A DNA stretch of 64,000 bases from contig JAVYIG010000088.1 of NCBI GenBank assembly GCA_035222895.1, forward strand, positions 314,001-378,000, read 5' to 3'. The position numbers and the translations under genes are program-made. Each line of letters opens with the position of its first letter. Positions within the stretch are counted from its first letter, which is position 1. Below are positions 35,811-47,812 of the stretch, one piece after another. Below the pieces are notes generated by a model. It was given only the letters and a program-made list of their open reading frames with translations, did no database searches and was not told where the DNA came from. This DNA is from Strongylocentrotus droebachiensis. Taxonomy: Eukaryota; Echinodermata; Echinoidea; Camarodonta; Strongylocentrotidae.

Positions 35811-36514
35811 AAAGCCCCACTGTACTACTTGAAGCTACTTAAAGGTATTACAAAGTTTTGGTATGGGGTCATGAATTTGGTTCAAATTAACATATTGGAA
35901 GCATATGCGTTCCTACAATATACATTGATCGTTGTCACGGTTGAAATCGCGTCTAAAGTTATGAAATTATAAATAATAAACTCTTTATGCTGTATAGCTC
36001 CCTCTCAAGGTCAAGATATTCGTTTAGTTATGAAACAATGTTTCTTGACTAAAATCGACCGATTAGCTTTTCCCATTTGGAAATTATATATCCCAACTAC
36101 ATATTCTGAGATTTTCATGGTCGCAGCTACCATAGTACGGCCATAGGCGCTTTTTGAAATTTTTCAAAATTTACCGGGAGCACCGGTAAATTTTTATATT
36201 CAATTTTTCTCGAAAACAGAACTGTTTTAGGGGCTAATATTTTTAGTGCTTATAATACATCCACAGGGGCATCCAAATATATCAAAATTGTCAAGATTCA
36301 CTATCCACCCAATTTTCAAAATTTCCCAAAACTTTGTATTACCTTTAATTGCTCCCTCTATATAGAAAAATTCCCCAATCGGTGCCTGTTGGTCCCCCAT
36401 GATCCTCTATTTCTTATGTTATTTGAGAGCTGAGTTGATGAGATAGCCACCTGTCAGTGCACCTCGCTGTGTGGTCTAAACCCTTTTTGCCAAACTAGTA
36501 CAGATAAGCTTTAA
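35811..36514 (+). mobile_element. TTAA-type MITE family A, copy 4, split by a nested element
   Basis: The left 28 bases (AAAGCCCCACTGTACTACTT...) and the right ~165 bases (TTGCTCCCTCTATATAGAAA to GATAAGCTTTAA) form one family A copy. Between them sits a complete 510-bp element with its own termini. Confidence 0.85.
35839..36348 (+). mobile_element. 0.5-kb TTAA-ended element, copy 2 (nested)
   Basis: Left end TTAAAGGTATTACAAAG; right end inverted TTAAAGGTAATACAAAG. It has TTAA at both borders, is 510 bp and noncoding. It was inserted after family A arrived, which orders the two events. Confidence 0.85.
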
Positions 36515-37100
36515 CTGACGCGACAGTCCCAGTCTCTACACTACATGAAGGGGTAATACATTAACAAATTCGCTTATTGTTGCTATGTCAGGAATGATTT
36601 GTTTAACCCCTTTTGTGTCTAATCCTGCAGCAGAGTAGCAAAACAAAAAATATTTTCTTCTACTAAAATGAGCTTTTTTTTGTAAAGTCCCTGGTGCTAT
36701 ATCAAGACACACCCTGTAAACTGATTCTTTAAATAACAACAAGAACAAAACAATTAAGATCTGTACCCGATTGCGTTTTCTATTAGTTGACACCTACTTT
36801 CTGTTTGGTATATTATGCATAGTAGCCCACTAACGTATAGGCCCTTTCAACGATGTATTTTTTAAAGCATTGAAACTCTCGCATAGTTATATACATGAAA
36901 TCATTTTCTCCTCACTTTGCAGCTTGGTCTATTTGTTTATTGAAAGTGCATTTAAATAAAAGACGAAGATATGCAGGCATCTCCGAGGAAGGGAGGCCGT
37001 TTCCTTTTCGATTCTTTAATAATGATGCTATGTCAGAAAGATCTGAATTAGATTGTTATGTAGCTATGCAATATCACACTATATGCCAGCTATTGATAAC

Positions 37101-37440
37101 ATAGGCGCCGGAAGTAGGGGGGGGGGGGCGTCGAAGGGCAGTGACGTTATGAGCAAAAACGTTTGGAAGGGGGGGGGGGCAAAAGAAAAATCTGCATCCC
37201 CACCACTCTTCCACGCCGGCCACGTTACATGCAGGCCCCGCGGAACGTTTTTCAAGGTGGAGTATTAACGATCAGGTCGGGCGTAAATTGGCGTGGGGTC
37301 CAGGGCCTGAGCCTCGGCAGGGGGGTCAAGGGGCTGAGCCTCTGGAAGCTCAGGGTTTTTAGGCATTTAATTACGGTCAGATAAGCATATTTAGAAACCT
37401 TAATGCGTTTGCCCCCCCCCCCCCCACTTCCGGCGCCTAT
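37101..37440 (+). mobile_element. 340-bp element with ATAGGCGCCGGAAGT ends
   Basis: Ends ATAGGCGCCGGAAGT and its exact complement ACTTCCGGCGCCTAT, each next to a G or C run. The interior is noncoding with repeated GGGCCTGAGCCTC-like words. Confidence 0.75.
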
Positions 37441-37653
37441 GCTTTTTGTATTGTATTGTAAATAATTTATGTTGTGCTCTCATACCACTGAAGGGGGGTC
37501 GATAGAGTCGAATAAAATCTAATCTTACAGAGTTAAATCAAATCAAAATTCTCTCTTTCAATTTATTTGTATTAATACAAGTGCAGAATATATGCGTGCT
37601 CCTCCGATACACAATATCAATATGTCCAAAATGAAAACGTACTTTGACCTTCA

Positions 37654-39228
37654 CAGGCGCGGATCCAGGATTTTCCAATAGGGGGGGGCCGGAAATTTGA
37701 AAATTGCGCAGACCTATTTTTAAAACTCAACATATCAATACTTACAAGGTCATATAAGAAGCACCATACCGGTACAATTTTTGTCATTTCAATCGGGGGG
37801 GGGGGGGGGGGCTATAGCCTCTTGCCCGAGAAAGTAATTTTCTGGTTTCACAATTCGACTAGTGAGCGAAGCGATCGAGCAAAAATTTGAGCATAATATG
37901 TACATGTATATTATGAAAGTGTTGTTTATCACGAAAATAAACGAGTAAAGATATCAAAAATTCATATTCGGGCAGCTCGCTGTCCCTCCCCCCTCCCCCA
38001 TTACGCGCGAAGCGCAGAAGCTCTGATGTTTCATGAAATTATTAGAGGAGAGGATTCGTTGAACCATTCTCGACTCTAAATCCTTGTTTAAATTGAGTTC
38101 GTTAACCCCCCCCCCCCTCTCGCGCGAAGCGCGGAAGCTTTGACCTTTCATTAATTATTAGGGAAAGAAGAAGATTTGTTGTACCATTCTCGACTCTTAT
38201 TCCTTGTCTGAATTCAGTTCCCCTCCCCCTCCGCGCGAAGCGCGGAAACTTTGACCTTACATAGTTTAATGAAATTATTAGAGAAAGAATTAGAAGATTC
38301 GTTGCTCCATTCTCGACTCTAAATCCTTGTTTGAATTTAGTTCGCCCCCCCCCCCCCTCTCTCGCGCGAAGCGCGGAAGCTTTGACCTTTCATTAATTAT
38401 TAGAGAAATAAGAAGATTTGTTGTACCATTCTCGACTCTTATTCCTTGTCTGAATTCAGTTCCCCCCCCCCCCCTCCCGCGCGAAGCGCGGAAGCTTTGA
38501 CCTTTCATTAATTATTAGGGAAAGAAGAAGATTTGTTGTACCATTCTCGACTCTTATTCCTTGTCTGAATTCAGTTCCCCTCCCCCTCCGCGCGAAGCGC
38601 GGAAACTTTGACCTTTCATAGTTTAATGAAATTATTAGAGAAAGAATTAGAAGATTCGTTGTTCCATTCTCGACTCTAAATCCTTGTTTGAATTTTGTTC
38701 GTCACCCCCCCCCCCTCCTCTCGCGCCAAACGCGGAAGTTTTGACCTTTCATTAATTATTGGGGAGAGAAGAAGATTTGTTGTACCATTCTCGACTCTTA
38801 TTCTTTGTCTGAATTCAGTTCCCCTCCCCTCCCGCGCGAAGCGCGGAAACTTTGACCTTTCATAGTTTAATGAAATTATTAGAGAAAGAAAATTAGAAGA
38901 TTCGTTGGTCCATTCTCGACTCTAAATCCTTGTTTGAATTTAGTTCGTCCCCCCCCCCCCTCTCGCGCGAAAGCTATGACCTTTCATTAATTATTAGAGA
39001 AAGAAGAAGAATTGTTGTACCATTCTCGACTCTATATCGTTGTTTGAATTTAGTTTTTACCCGCTCGCGCGTAGCGCGGAAGCTTTGACATTTCATTAAA
39101 TTATTAGAGAAAGAAGACGATTCGTTGTACCGTTCTCGACTTGTCAGAATTTCAAAAATATTTCCTTGTCTGCTCCTTTTTCGTCTTATGTCCTCTCACT
39201 GCCCCTACCGCCCCTGGCTACGCGCCTG
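37654..39228 (+). mobile_element. 1.6-kb CAGGCGCGGATCC-type element with internal satellite
   Basis: Left end CAGGCGCGGATCCAGG; right end inverted CAGGCGCGTAGCCAGG. Flanking CTTCA/CTTTA may be a 5-bp duplication like the GATTC pair of the 31741 element. Most of the interior is a ~115-bp tandem array, listed separately. No transposase found. Confidence 0.6.
37975..39115 (+). repeat. Ten-unit ~115-bp GC-hairpin tandem array
   Basis: Each unit has GCGCGAAGCGCGGAAGC, able to form a 6-bp GC stem with a 3-base loop. Then come TTTGACCTTTCAT, ATTATTAGAGAAAGAA, CATTCTCGACTCT and a variable C run. Two unit types roughly alternate (one with ATAGTTTAATGAAATT, one with TTCATTAATTATT). The same family lies in reverse orientation at 59180-59741 and 61446-61945. 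Confidence 0.9.
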
Positions 39229-39859
39229 CTTTACAGGGAAAATGAAACAATCATGATTGTGATAGCACACAATTAGACTAGTAGAAATGAAAGATTTATT
39301 ACACCGACCATGGATAAATCCATGGTTTTACCAACATGAGTTCAAATACAAGCACAAGCGAGTTGGTATGAGCTGAATCCAAATGAAGGGCAAAATAAGA
39401 GTTGTGAAGCGGCCCTACCGCTAATTTAAAATTTGACTGTTGAGTATATAGCTTCTATTTAAAAGACATCCAAAATAGTGTGCCCTTTTTCAAATTTCTC
39501 ACTAAAGAGTGGTGACCTTTGTAGCGCAGGGGCTGTTTTTAACGTTTAACTTTGAATCCGCGGCTCGAGATTTTATGCGGCCGGCCCGGCCCCCTCTATT
39601 CAATGACGTTTGCCAAGCCTACTGGAATGACCCCAAATCTCCCGATTACAATTTTTCCCTTATTCCCCCCCCCCCCCCCCCCCCCACCCCACTCACTCAG
39701 TGTTATCTAGGGTACGCGCAATTATGTTCCCTCTCTTTGAAAGCACCCCTCTATCTCCGGTGTGTAAAGTCAGTACGGGCCGGACTTTGTTGCGTGAAAA
39801 GTAACCCTTTTTGGAGATTTTGGAAACACAAATTGGGGGGGGGGGGGGGGGGGCTTTCT

Positions 39860-40035
39860 TCGCTATCATTTCTCCTTTTTTTCTCTCTCTCTCTCTCTCT
39901 TTGTTTCTTTTCTCTTCTTTCTTTTCTCTTATCTTTTCTTTTCTCTTCTCCTTTCTTTTCTCTTCTCCTTTTTTTCTTCTCTTCTCCTTTCCTTTTTTTC
40001 TCTTCTTTTCTTCCTCTTTTTTCTTTTTTTTTGCG
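39860..40035 (+). repeat. TTTTCTC pyrimidine tract
   Basis: A near-pure T/C tract of about 175 bases. It ends in a small poly(G)/poly(C) inverted segment and the word GGATCCGCCACTG at 40078-40090, the typical right end of the CAGTGGCGGATCC transposon group. The matching left end was not found. Confidence 0.7.
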
Positions 40036-41399
40036 CCGCCAATAGGGGGGGCCGCGGCCGTTTCGGCCCCCCCCCCTGGATCCGCCACTGCTTCATATCA
40101 ACCATTACACTTTTTAATTTGAACGAGAACGAACCCAAAGCGCGTTAGCTAGGTTTATGATATTTGTTCAGTCAAGGATACCATAGTAGACTTTTGTTTT
40201 CCGTAATTTGACATTTTGTTATCGCCTTTATATTGGATATTATGGGGTTGTTCTGCGGTCAGAGAACTCGAAGTCTATTGTAATTCAGATTTTTCATCGC
40301 ATTACCAAACCAGGACACTGTATGTGTTTGAACAAGACTGACCTCAACCACGGATTTCTGTAGCGAAACATTGAAAGGTAATATGCAGTTTCATACCTCA
40401 GTCCCATACCTTGCATTTTGTGCATGTGTATATTTCTCTGATTCTCCAACGCAACGCCATCGGCAACGCTATTACAACGCGTCAACTGAAATGCTATGAG
40501 TTGAGTATCGGTTTGAGAGAACTTGTATAATTCTTAATGCTTTTGTTAAGTTAAGCATTATGAAGACTCTGAGTCTATGCAAATAAGAAGACATTGTCAC
40601 ATTGTCATGGAAAAAACTGGAGGAGAGAATTTTAGAATGCGAATGAAAGGAAGAAGAGAAGATCAAGTTGACAGACAAGAATAGGCACATTCATGGGGCA
40701 CTAGAGGGCGCTTTGCGCGCGTACGAAAATCTGAATGGCCTTGCTGCGGTGGGTCGGCAATAATCAGCCCAAAACTTGGATATGGGAGGGTGGAAGGATT
40801 TATCTTTTTTATAATGTTATCTGGTCTTACCCTTAACCATCCTATGTTTAATCTATGTAGAAATAACATGCGAGTACGATAAGAGAAACATCGGGCCCAT
40901 TACTGATGCAACTTTTAAAATATTAGCCTAGAAATGACCACCAAACGGAAAAAATTGACATTTTTTCCCGACAAATCTTCATAAAATCTGATTTATAAAC
41001 AAGTCACATCTAGGTACACTAATACAAATACGATTTTCTGAAAATTCAGGTGTGATTTTTTAAGTTTCTTTCAAGTATATTTCTGCGCATCGCAGCGCCA
41101 ATGTTCTTCACTGCTTCAAAATCACCCTTGAAATTTTTTTTTGCAACGAATTTGTTACGAGGTCCGCGAGTGTTCCCCGTTCCTTGCGTGTTGAAAGTTT
41201 GGTAATACATAGTTTACATTGACTCGCGCACGAAAAAATGGCTCGAAAACAAATGTCAAAACGAGAAATAAACAAGCTTTTGTATAGTTATAAGAGATCT
41301 ACCGAGGTTTCTTTGTCGATATAATTTATTATATAGTCTCAATTAGAATTCAGAATTATCTCACTGAAACCGACGATGTTCTCGATCGTAGTTATTTTC

Positions 41400-41660
41400 A
41401 CTTCGCCAGCAGACGTTCTAGCGTGGTTTTGGCAAAAAGCTAGCCCGCCACCTTCCCACCTCGAACCTTTTGAGTTCCGCTAAAATTGTGCGCTGCGGAG
41501 CTCCGAGGGTGCGTTGGTATCGCTGGCAAACTCTCGGGCGGCTAGCTCCCCACGACGGACCATTCGCGGTATGGCGAGAGTGTGTGTGTGAGATACGATT
41601 TTGGATTCGAGAACGCACGTACCACAACCGTGCGCGTCATTTTCAGCTGTCGAATGTGTA
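41400..41660 (+). promoter_or_regulatory. CpG-rich patch upstream of NUDT8
   Basis: Higher GC and many CpG in an AT-rich neighbourhood, about 0.8 kb before the predicted NUDT8 5'UTR exon. It may be promoter sequence. No specific factor site is claimed. Confidence 0.25.
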
Positions 41661-42329
41661 CGACCAATTTTACATGTACGATTTTTAGTACAGATACTTG
41701 GTCAGTTTTCTTCTTATATCTTTGGTTTTACAACATTTAAAAATATAATTTCTTCAAATTTGCTCCTGACTCGGTTCAGACTAATTGTCTGATGTGTTTT
41801 CAAGTCAATTTCTTGAATATATTTTTTTGCATGAATTTGCCTAACAAGAAGAAGACTGAGAGTGAGACTGAGAGTGAAGAAGAAAAAGAAGAAAAAGTAG
41901 TAGAAGTAGTTAGATTTAGAAGAAGGAGAAGAAGAAGATAAACAATTGACAGTATCCTGTTATTCTGTTAATGTTTAAATTAATTATTGTTGACTTAATT
42001 TAATAAATAAATAAATGTTAATTCAATTGTTTAATGTTGACATTACATGTAAGTTCATTGTTGCAAGATTTGCATCTAATCTTGGTGATAATTTATATCA
42101 CCTTGACTTAATTGGCACCAATTGGCTGAGTGAAGAGTGATGTAAACAAAAACAAAATGAATTGTGTTTGAAATCGTCCCTTCCCGCACCTAAAAATGTC
42201 TGTTTACGTGTTGCCAATTTTATGCTGACTTTATGACAATAGCGATTAGTTTAGTGTACTAAAGTAAGTTGTAAAGTCAGTATCAAGTTGGCAACATGAA
42301 AACAAGCATTTTCTCATATATATACCCCA

Positions 42330-42432
42330 TGAATTTTGCGCTTCCGGCAGAACCAACATTGCAAATCCTCGTCAGAGGTCAGCATTTTTGCCAATCGCAT
42401 GTAAGCCCATTATCTTTAGGAACTTGTGGAAG
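42330..42432 (+). other. Probable 5'UTR exon of NUDT8
   Basis: Ends AACTTGTGGAAG before donor GTAAGC (42433) and would splice to the acceptor TTTTGCAG ending at 42921. The left boundary is unknown. An in-frame stop in the next exon before the ATG supports this being noncoding. Confidence 0.4.
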
Positions 42433-43005
42433 GTAAGCAGAGCACTACCAGTACCACTCCCGTAAAAAAAATCTGTATTTTGGTTCAATTTTCTACCGAT
42501 TTCAAAGTGTTTACATGTAGTACGAGAAGAAAGGTCCACTAGCAAACTTCAAAGGTAGTTTGCGAATTTTATCGAGTGCGGGAAGGGGTAATTATGAATG
42601 CATTTTATCATGTTTTGTTTACCTCACTCTTTACTTTGGCAAATGGTTGCAAATTAAGGCTAGGTGATATCATTATCATATTTCATATAATCACATAGCC
42701 CTTAAGGTAAGATGCAAATGCCACAGTCATAATTAACAGGAACAGTAGGTCTACAATGTCTACCATGAATGGCATGTATCTTTAAAAGTCAGGATCTTTT
42801 TTAAAGGTACACCATAAATTAATCGTACATACTGCTGTGCACATTCCTGTAGCACAATCACAATATAGATCTTAATCACAAAACCCAGTATTTCTTTTTT
42901 TTTTCCTTCTCTGTTTTGCAGGTCAGGAAACCTTGTGAGGAGCAAAAGAGCCATTAGCTGTCTCATCAAATACTGACGGCAAAGTATAAATCTGTCAACC
43001 TAGCC

Positions 43006-43535
43006 ATGCCTCTGTGCTTTTTTCCAAAGTTAACACAAAGAGCATCAATATGGTCGATATGTGCAAAACAAATGAACTGCAGAACAGGTGGTTTACAAAG
43101 ACAATCCAGCATCATCTTTACCCGTTACTCACCAGTTAGTCATGCAGCAAATAAAAAAATTCTTCCAGATTGTCATTTAAGCCATCCTCCAATGCTTTCA
43201 GTTGTTCAGCGAATGTGTGGCCCTTCCATTACCTATGGGGACGTTGTAGAGTTGTTAAAGACAGGCGTCTCTGATACGCAACCTGCTCGGCTAGGCTCCA
43301 CGAGCGGCATGTCTGGGGCAAAGACGCCATCTCTCGGGGATGCCTTCTCGGACGAAAACAAGGAGAGGGTGATGAGTAGTCTATCTTCTACTAAGAGGAC
43401 ACTGAGGAGATTTTACACCAAGGATGTGAAGCAGAGAGGGGCAGTGGTGGTGCCCTTGTGCAGTGTCAACGGGGAACCCTGCATTCTGTTCACCCTCCGG
43501 ACAAGGACACTCAAAGACCACTCGGGAGAGGTCAG
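43006..43535 (+). CDS. NUDT8: NUDT8, mitochondrial Nudix hydrolase, exon 1
   Basis: First of four coding exons (43006-43535, 44338-44470, 47197-47271, 47945-48190) joining in frame to 327 residues. NUDT8 is a mitochondrial Nudix enzyme reported to hydrolyse CoA and its esters. Residues 1-45 are basic and poor in acid residues (KLTQRASIWSICAKQMNCR), fitting a mitochondrial presequence. A long family-variable linker follows. From about residue 149, RGAVVVPLCSVNGEPCILFT then LRTRTLKDHSGEV matches human NUDT8 (VLVPLCSVRGVPALLYTLRS, then HKGDVSFPGGK). The ATG is the first in frame after a stop upstream. The exon itself starts at 42922. It ends in AG before donor GTGTGT, and the T opening exon 2 completes Ser177. 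Confidence 0.9.
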
Positions 43536-43544
43536 GTGTGTAAA

Positions 43545-43800
43545 TAATAATAATAAAAATAGCTAGTTCTTATATAGCGCTTTTCAGGACCGAAGACCCT
43601 CTCAAAGCGCTTTACAGATATATATATTATTACCCCAGCCATAGGATTCAGACTTACCCGCACGCAATGTATGCACATTCTCCACTCCCTGGGGAGCATT
43701 CCAGCCAGGCGTCTTTTTTACAAGCGTACACTTGCTAATCTAACCACATTAGCTTTTGCATCCTACCGGGTACCCATGTACAAACTCTGGAGCTCAAGAG
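43545..43800 (-). repeat. Retroposon-like interspersed repeat in NUDT8 intron 1
   Basis: Begins, about ten bases after the exon 1 donor, with (AAT)n. Then come TATAGCGCTTTTCAGGAC and CTCAAAGCGCTTTACAGA, then a GC-richer body with TACCGGGTACCCA. Read on minus this is a retroposon with an (ATT)n tail, related to the tail at 27186. Confidence 0.55.
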
Positions 43801-44337
43801 TAGATGACTGTCTTCTTAGCCCTCTCTCTATATCTCTCTCTTGAATGTGTAGATGTCCAGTGAGAATATTGAGTAATACGTGACCTGTTTTTTTCTTCAC
43901 TTTAAACAAATTATTATACAGTGGAATTTCATTCAAAAGAGGACCAATATTAACACGTTTTGTATGTCAAGGTGATTTTGCTGATCCCACTTCTACATTC
44001 ATTTATTCTATTCTACTTTTTTTTTTTTTTTTTTTTGGGGGGGGGGGGGGTGATTTCTTTATTCTTTCACAATATTTCTTAGGACACAGATTTTAGTTGT
44101 AAAATAAAACTTTGACATGAGGACTAAAAATGTTTTCCCAGAGGAAAACTTGGACCATGGTCTATCTTTCTTAAATGTGGGGTATTTTACTGACATCGCT
44201 GCCACTGCTGTAATGTATTTTTAATTGCGCCCTATTTTGTCATACATAGAACAATTGGACTTCAATAGTAGATTAATAATAGATTTTCAGACCAGTGAAT
44301 TTGGTATGACAAGATTCTACATGTTGTATTTCCTCAG

Positions 44338-44470
44338 TTTTCCAGGAGGGAAGATGGATCCGACAGATGGGGACGTGTGCTACACGGCTCTGCGGGAACT
44401 ACAGGAGGAGCTTGGTATCGACCCGGAGACAGTGGAGGTGTGGGGTAACCTAGCCCCCGTTGGAAGAGAG
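44338..44470 (+). CDS. NUDT8: NUDT8, exon 2 (Nudix box)
   Basis: Encodes residues 177-221. FPGGKMDPTDGDVCYTALRE then LQEELGI is the Nudix box in the NUDT7/NUDT8-type form. The metal-binding REXXEE core is at 196-201 and the closing Gly at 203. It differs from the textbook box by having Asp-rich spacing where the first Glu is expected, as human NUDT8 also does. The exon is bounded by acceptor TTCCTCAG and donor GTAGAT, phase 0. Reading through the donor adds a short, nonconserved tail ending at 44602. Confidence 0.9.
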
Positions 44471-46443
44471 GTAGATTACGTGCTAAATTGTCTGTTGTGT
44501 TTCAAGGTGATGTTCACTAAATTTTTTTTGTCAGTGCCCTCTGTATTCGCTTCACTTGCATGGATGATCAACCTCAAGAGGTTTGCGTCAATTGCACGGT
44601 AATATCAACCCCATCTCATGGTAGTATGACACATGCTCCTCCATGGAATTTCTACTCAAACTGGGTTCTTAACATTAAAGTAGTCACCCAAAGAATAAAA
44701 AGTGTTTTTAATTGATGCAAAATTCATATCAGTGCGAAGAGGAAGCCTTACACTTACAGATCAAATATAAAAACTTCCCTCTTCAAAATATGTTTGGGGC
44801 CCGCAGTAATCATCTCTCAAAAGTGTTAATTTTGAGATCCAGATTTTCTGCCTTCAGCGGTCCTCTGTAGAGCGTCAAGATTTGTGATGTCAGGTGCGAG
44901 ACACAGTTAGCGACAAAATTGCATTTTACGCCTTTCCATGATATCTATATGATTTTTCAGCAAATTATTTGTGTTTTTCAAGAGAAAATCAGTCCTGAAT
45001 TTTCTTCAGGTGAATACTTTAACCCTGGATCCAACAGTATACCTAACCCTCAGTAGCCTAAAAGCCAATTGCAACCCAAACTCAAACCCAGTTCTTCTGA
45101 TGAAGAAAAGTCCTGAGAAATTCTTGCAGGAGCCTGTTGGATTATCATGCTCATCATTTTGCCTGGTGATATACTGATAACTCATTGATTGATGCTCAGA
45201 CATACATGTATTTTTGGGTGATAACTTTTCCAGACAGAAAGTGTAGGGTTAGGTTTGCAATAAGGGTTTTAAGTTAAGTTATGCTTTCTTCAAATAATGT
45301 TCTATTTCCACTCCACTTCTCTCTGGTCTTCTCCTTTTCTCTCCGCTTCTCTCTCTCTCTATCTCTCTCCCTTTGTCTTTAACGCCCCCCTCTCTCCTCA
45401 TCTCACCTCTCATCTCTCTGTCTCCTTCCCATATTCACCCTTGCATTCACTTGATCTTTTTAATATCGAAAGGTTGTTATCGCAATCAATCGTTTTTATC
45501 GTCTCTGTGTATCTTCTATTCATATACATGTATGTATATCTCGAACACATACCATGTACTTGTTTATTTGCTTACAAGTATGCAATTTTTCTCGCTTGCT
45601 TTTTGCATACAGTACACCATACATTTCCGCCTGGTCAGTTCCAAACTGTCAAAGTCTTAATTTTACTCCTGTACCCAAACAGTTGCATCTATATAAACAA
45701 GAAACAGACAAATTAACCGCATTCACTGAAAATCTCAACTCACATTTGCACAAATGAGATCAAATGTTGTGTATGTGGGCTGCGGCAGCTAGCTTGCTAG
45801 TACTTAATCATTTTATGTACACTGTTAAGGACTACGATATTTAAACAATAGAGGTTACCATACTAAATACATGTATAATGTAGCTCCAGTGACCCCCCCC
45901 CCCCTTCCCCTATTGTCTTCCATTTAGTTTGACATCATTATTGACCTCCTTTGCGGTGTCATTCTGAGGTCATTTAGAGTTGATGTTATTGTTCCATTGT
46001 TTTAGTGTTTAAAAAACACCAGACAGGAAACATGATAACACTAGCATAGTAGGTCCATGATACTTGTGTGCGGGTTTCCAGTATTAGTAGCAGCTAAAAA
46101 GAAAAGCATCATATATTTTAAGTTAATGACTTTGACTCTCATTCATAGTTAAATCTATTTGTTTAAAGTGCAACTTGTTATAGGATGCAAGATCAGTTTG
46201 AGTTAACTAGGTCGCGTGCTAACAATAATATGAAAAGTATTCAAACAATGCTACAATTTTACCGCAAAAGTCTGCACACTAACGAGCCATTGTGTCAGGC
46301 TTGCCAGAACTTTACAACCCAAACCAACTCCAAACTGATCAGTCCTTGGCCATTTGTTGCGGTCTTAATTCTTGTTTGGTGTGTTGTTGGTATATATTTG
46401 CCTAGATATATATAATATAGTCTGAGGTGAAAATCTGCATTCC

Positions 46444-46638
46444 TTAAAGCCCCACTGTACTACTTGTAGCTACTGGTTTCCTCTATATAGAAAAAAATGC
46501 CTAATCGGTGACCATTGGTCCCCATGATCCTCTTTTTTCTTATGTTAATTGAGAGCTGAGCTGATGAGATAACCACCTGTTCAGTGACCTTGCAGGGTGG
46601 TATAATAACTCTTATAAACTAGTACAGCCGGCCTTTAA
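46444..46638 (+). mobile_element. TTAA-type MITE family A, copy 5
   Basis: Starts TTAAAGCCCCACTGTACTAC and ends GCCTTTAA. The internal blocks CCTCTATATAGAAAA and CCATTGGTCCCCATGATCC are typical. In NUDT8 intron 2. Confidence 0.85.
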
Positions 46639-46958
46639 ATTATGCAAAGTGCAAATAAAGCAAGTGCTTTTTAATACATTGTCATCTGATTATGCTTTTG
46701 AATTGTATTTTAAAAGGTGTACATCCATACTAGGCAGATTTGGTTCATATAAAGTCTGAAGAAAATTCCCATTAATGTGTCCAAATTTGATATATTAAAC
46801 ATTTTCTTTTACTTCAGAAAGAAGAGTATCTATCTATAAAGTTTGTTTATGCTAAATCACATTATGTATTTACATACATTATTGTGGTTCATATTTGTTT
46901 GATTTGGGTGTGAACTAGCGGCATTGATTTTCATGACTATTTTTTTATATTGCATAAG

Positions 46959-47140
46959 TTAAAGCCTGTCTGCACTAGTTTTGCCAGTAGGGATTACACC
47001 TTTCAGCGTGATCACTGACAGGTGATTATCAGCACTCAATTAACATAAGAAAAAGGGGATTATGGAGGACCAACGGGTATCGCTTAGGCATTGTTTGCTA
47101 TATAGAGGGCACTAGTAGCTAGTAGTGCAGTCCGGCTTAA
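46959..47140 (-). mobile_element. TTAA-type MITE family A, copy 6 (inverted)
   Basis: Reverse orientation copy, TTAAAGCCTGTCTGCACTAG to CCGGCTTAA, ending 56 bases before NUDT8 exon 3. Together with copy 5 it could form an intronic hairpin in the transcript. Confidence 0.8.
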
Positions 47141-47196
47141 GAAATTTCTTTTTTTAATATGGAAATAAGAAAATATCTTTATTTGTTTGTTTACAG

Positions 47197-47271
47197 AGGA
47201 TCACAGTTGTACCAATCATAGGCCACCTCGGAGAGATTGACATTAAAAGTCTGAAGTACAACCCTGATGAG
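47197..47271 (+). CDS. NUDT8: NUDT8, exon 3
   Basis: Encodes residues 222-246, RITVVPIIGHLGEIDIKSLK onward, matching ATVVPVLAGVGPLD of the human enzyme. Both junctions are phase 0. Acceptor TTTACAG and donor GAG/GTAAAG. The VNTR starts 6 bases after the exon. Confidence 0.9.
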
Positions 47272-47276
47272 GTAAA

Positions 47277-47812
47277 GAGGTCGGGATTGGTCAATGTGTG
47301 TGGGGATTGGTCAAGGTGTGTGGGGATTGGTCAAGGCATGAGGGGATTGGTCAAGCGTGAGGGGATTGGTCAAGGCGTGAGGGGATTGGTCAAGGCGTGA
47401 GGGGATTGGTCAAGGCGTGAGGGGATTGGTCAAGGTGTGTGGGGATTGGTCAATGTGTGTGGGGATTGGTCTAGGCGGGAGGGGATTGGTCAAGGTGTGC
47501 GGGGATTGGTCAAGGCGTGAGGGGATTGGTCAAGGTGTGTGCGGATTGGTCAAGGTGTATGGGGATTGGTCAAGGCGTGAGGGGATTGGTCAAGGCGTGA
47601 GGGGATTGGTCAAGGCGTGAGGGGATTGGTCAAGGTGTGCAGGGATTGGTCAAGGTGTGCAGGGATAGGTCAAGGCGTGAGAGGATTGGTCAAGGCGTGA
47701 GGGGATTGGTCAAGGTGTGTGCAGATTGTTCAAGGTGTGTGGTGATTGGTCAAGGCGAGAGGGGATTGGTCAAGGCGGGAGGGGATTGGTCAAGGTGTGT
47801 GGGGATTGGTCA
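47277..47812 (+). repeat. 27-unit, 20-bp VNTR in NUDT8 intron 3
   Basis: Units are GGGGATTGGTCAAGGCGTGA or GGGGATTGGTCAAGGTGTGT, almost all exactly 20 bp; one early unit lacks a base. The two types are interspersed. Every unit but two or three keeps ATTGG, the reverse of a CCAAT box. High identity means recent expansion. Confidence 0.95.

Larger units (their letters stand above)
33193..42329. other. 3'UTR of BRICHOS gene then intergenic repeats
   Basis: No convincing exon between the BRICHOS stop and the NUDT8 5' region. A GA-rich tract lies at 34450-34562 and a retroposon-like AT tail at 35335-35480. Large mobile elements occupy 35811-36514 and 37101-39228, and a pyrimidine tract 39860-40035. 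Stretches 33430-34440, 34600-35330, 39230-39650 and 40090-41390 show nothing recognisable. Confidence 0.45.

Noticed and set aside
36536-37104. Short frames of 85 and 69 residues between repeats
   Set aside because: No motif recognised, no consistent splice borders, low coding character.
47277-47812. CRISPR-like regular array
   Set aside because: The repeats are contiguous 20-mers with no spacers, in an intron of an animal gene; it is a VNTR.
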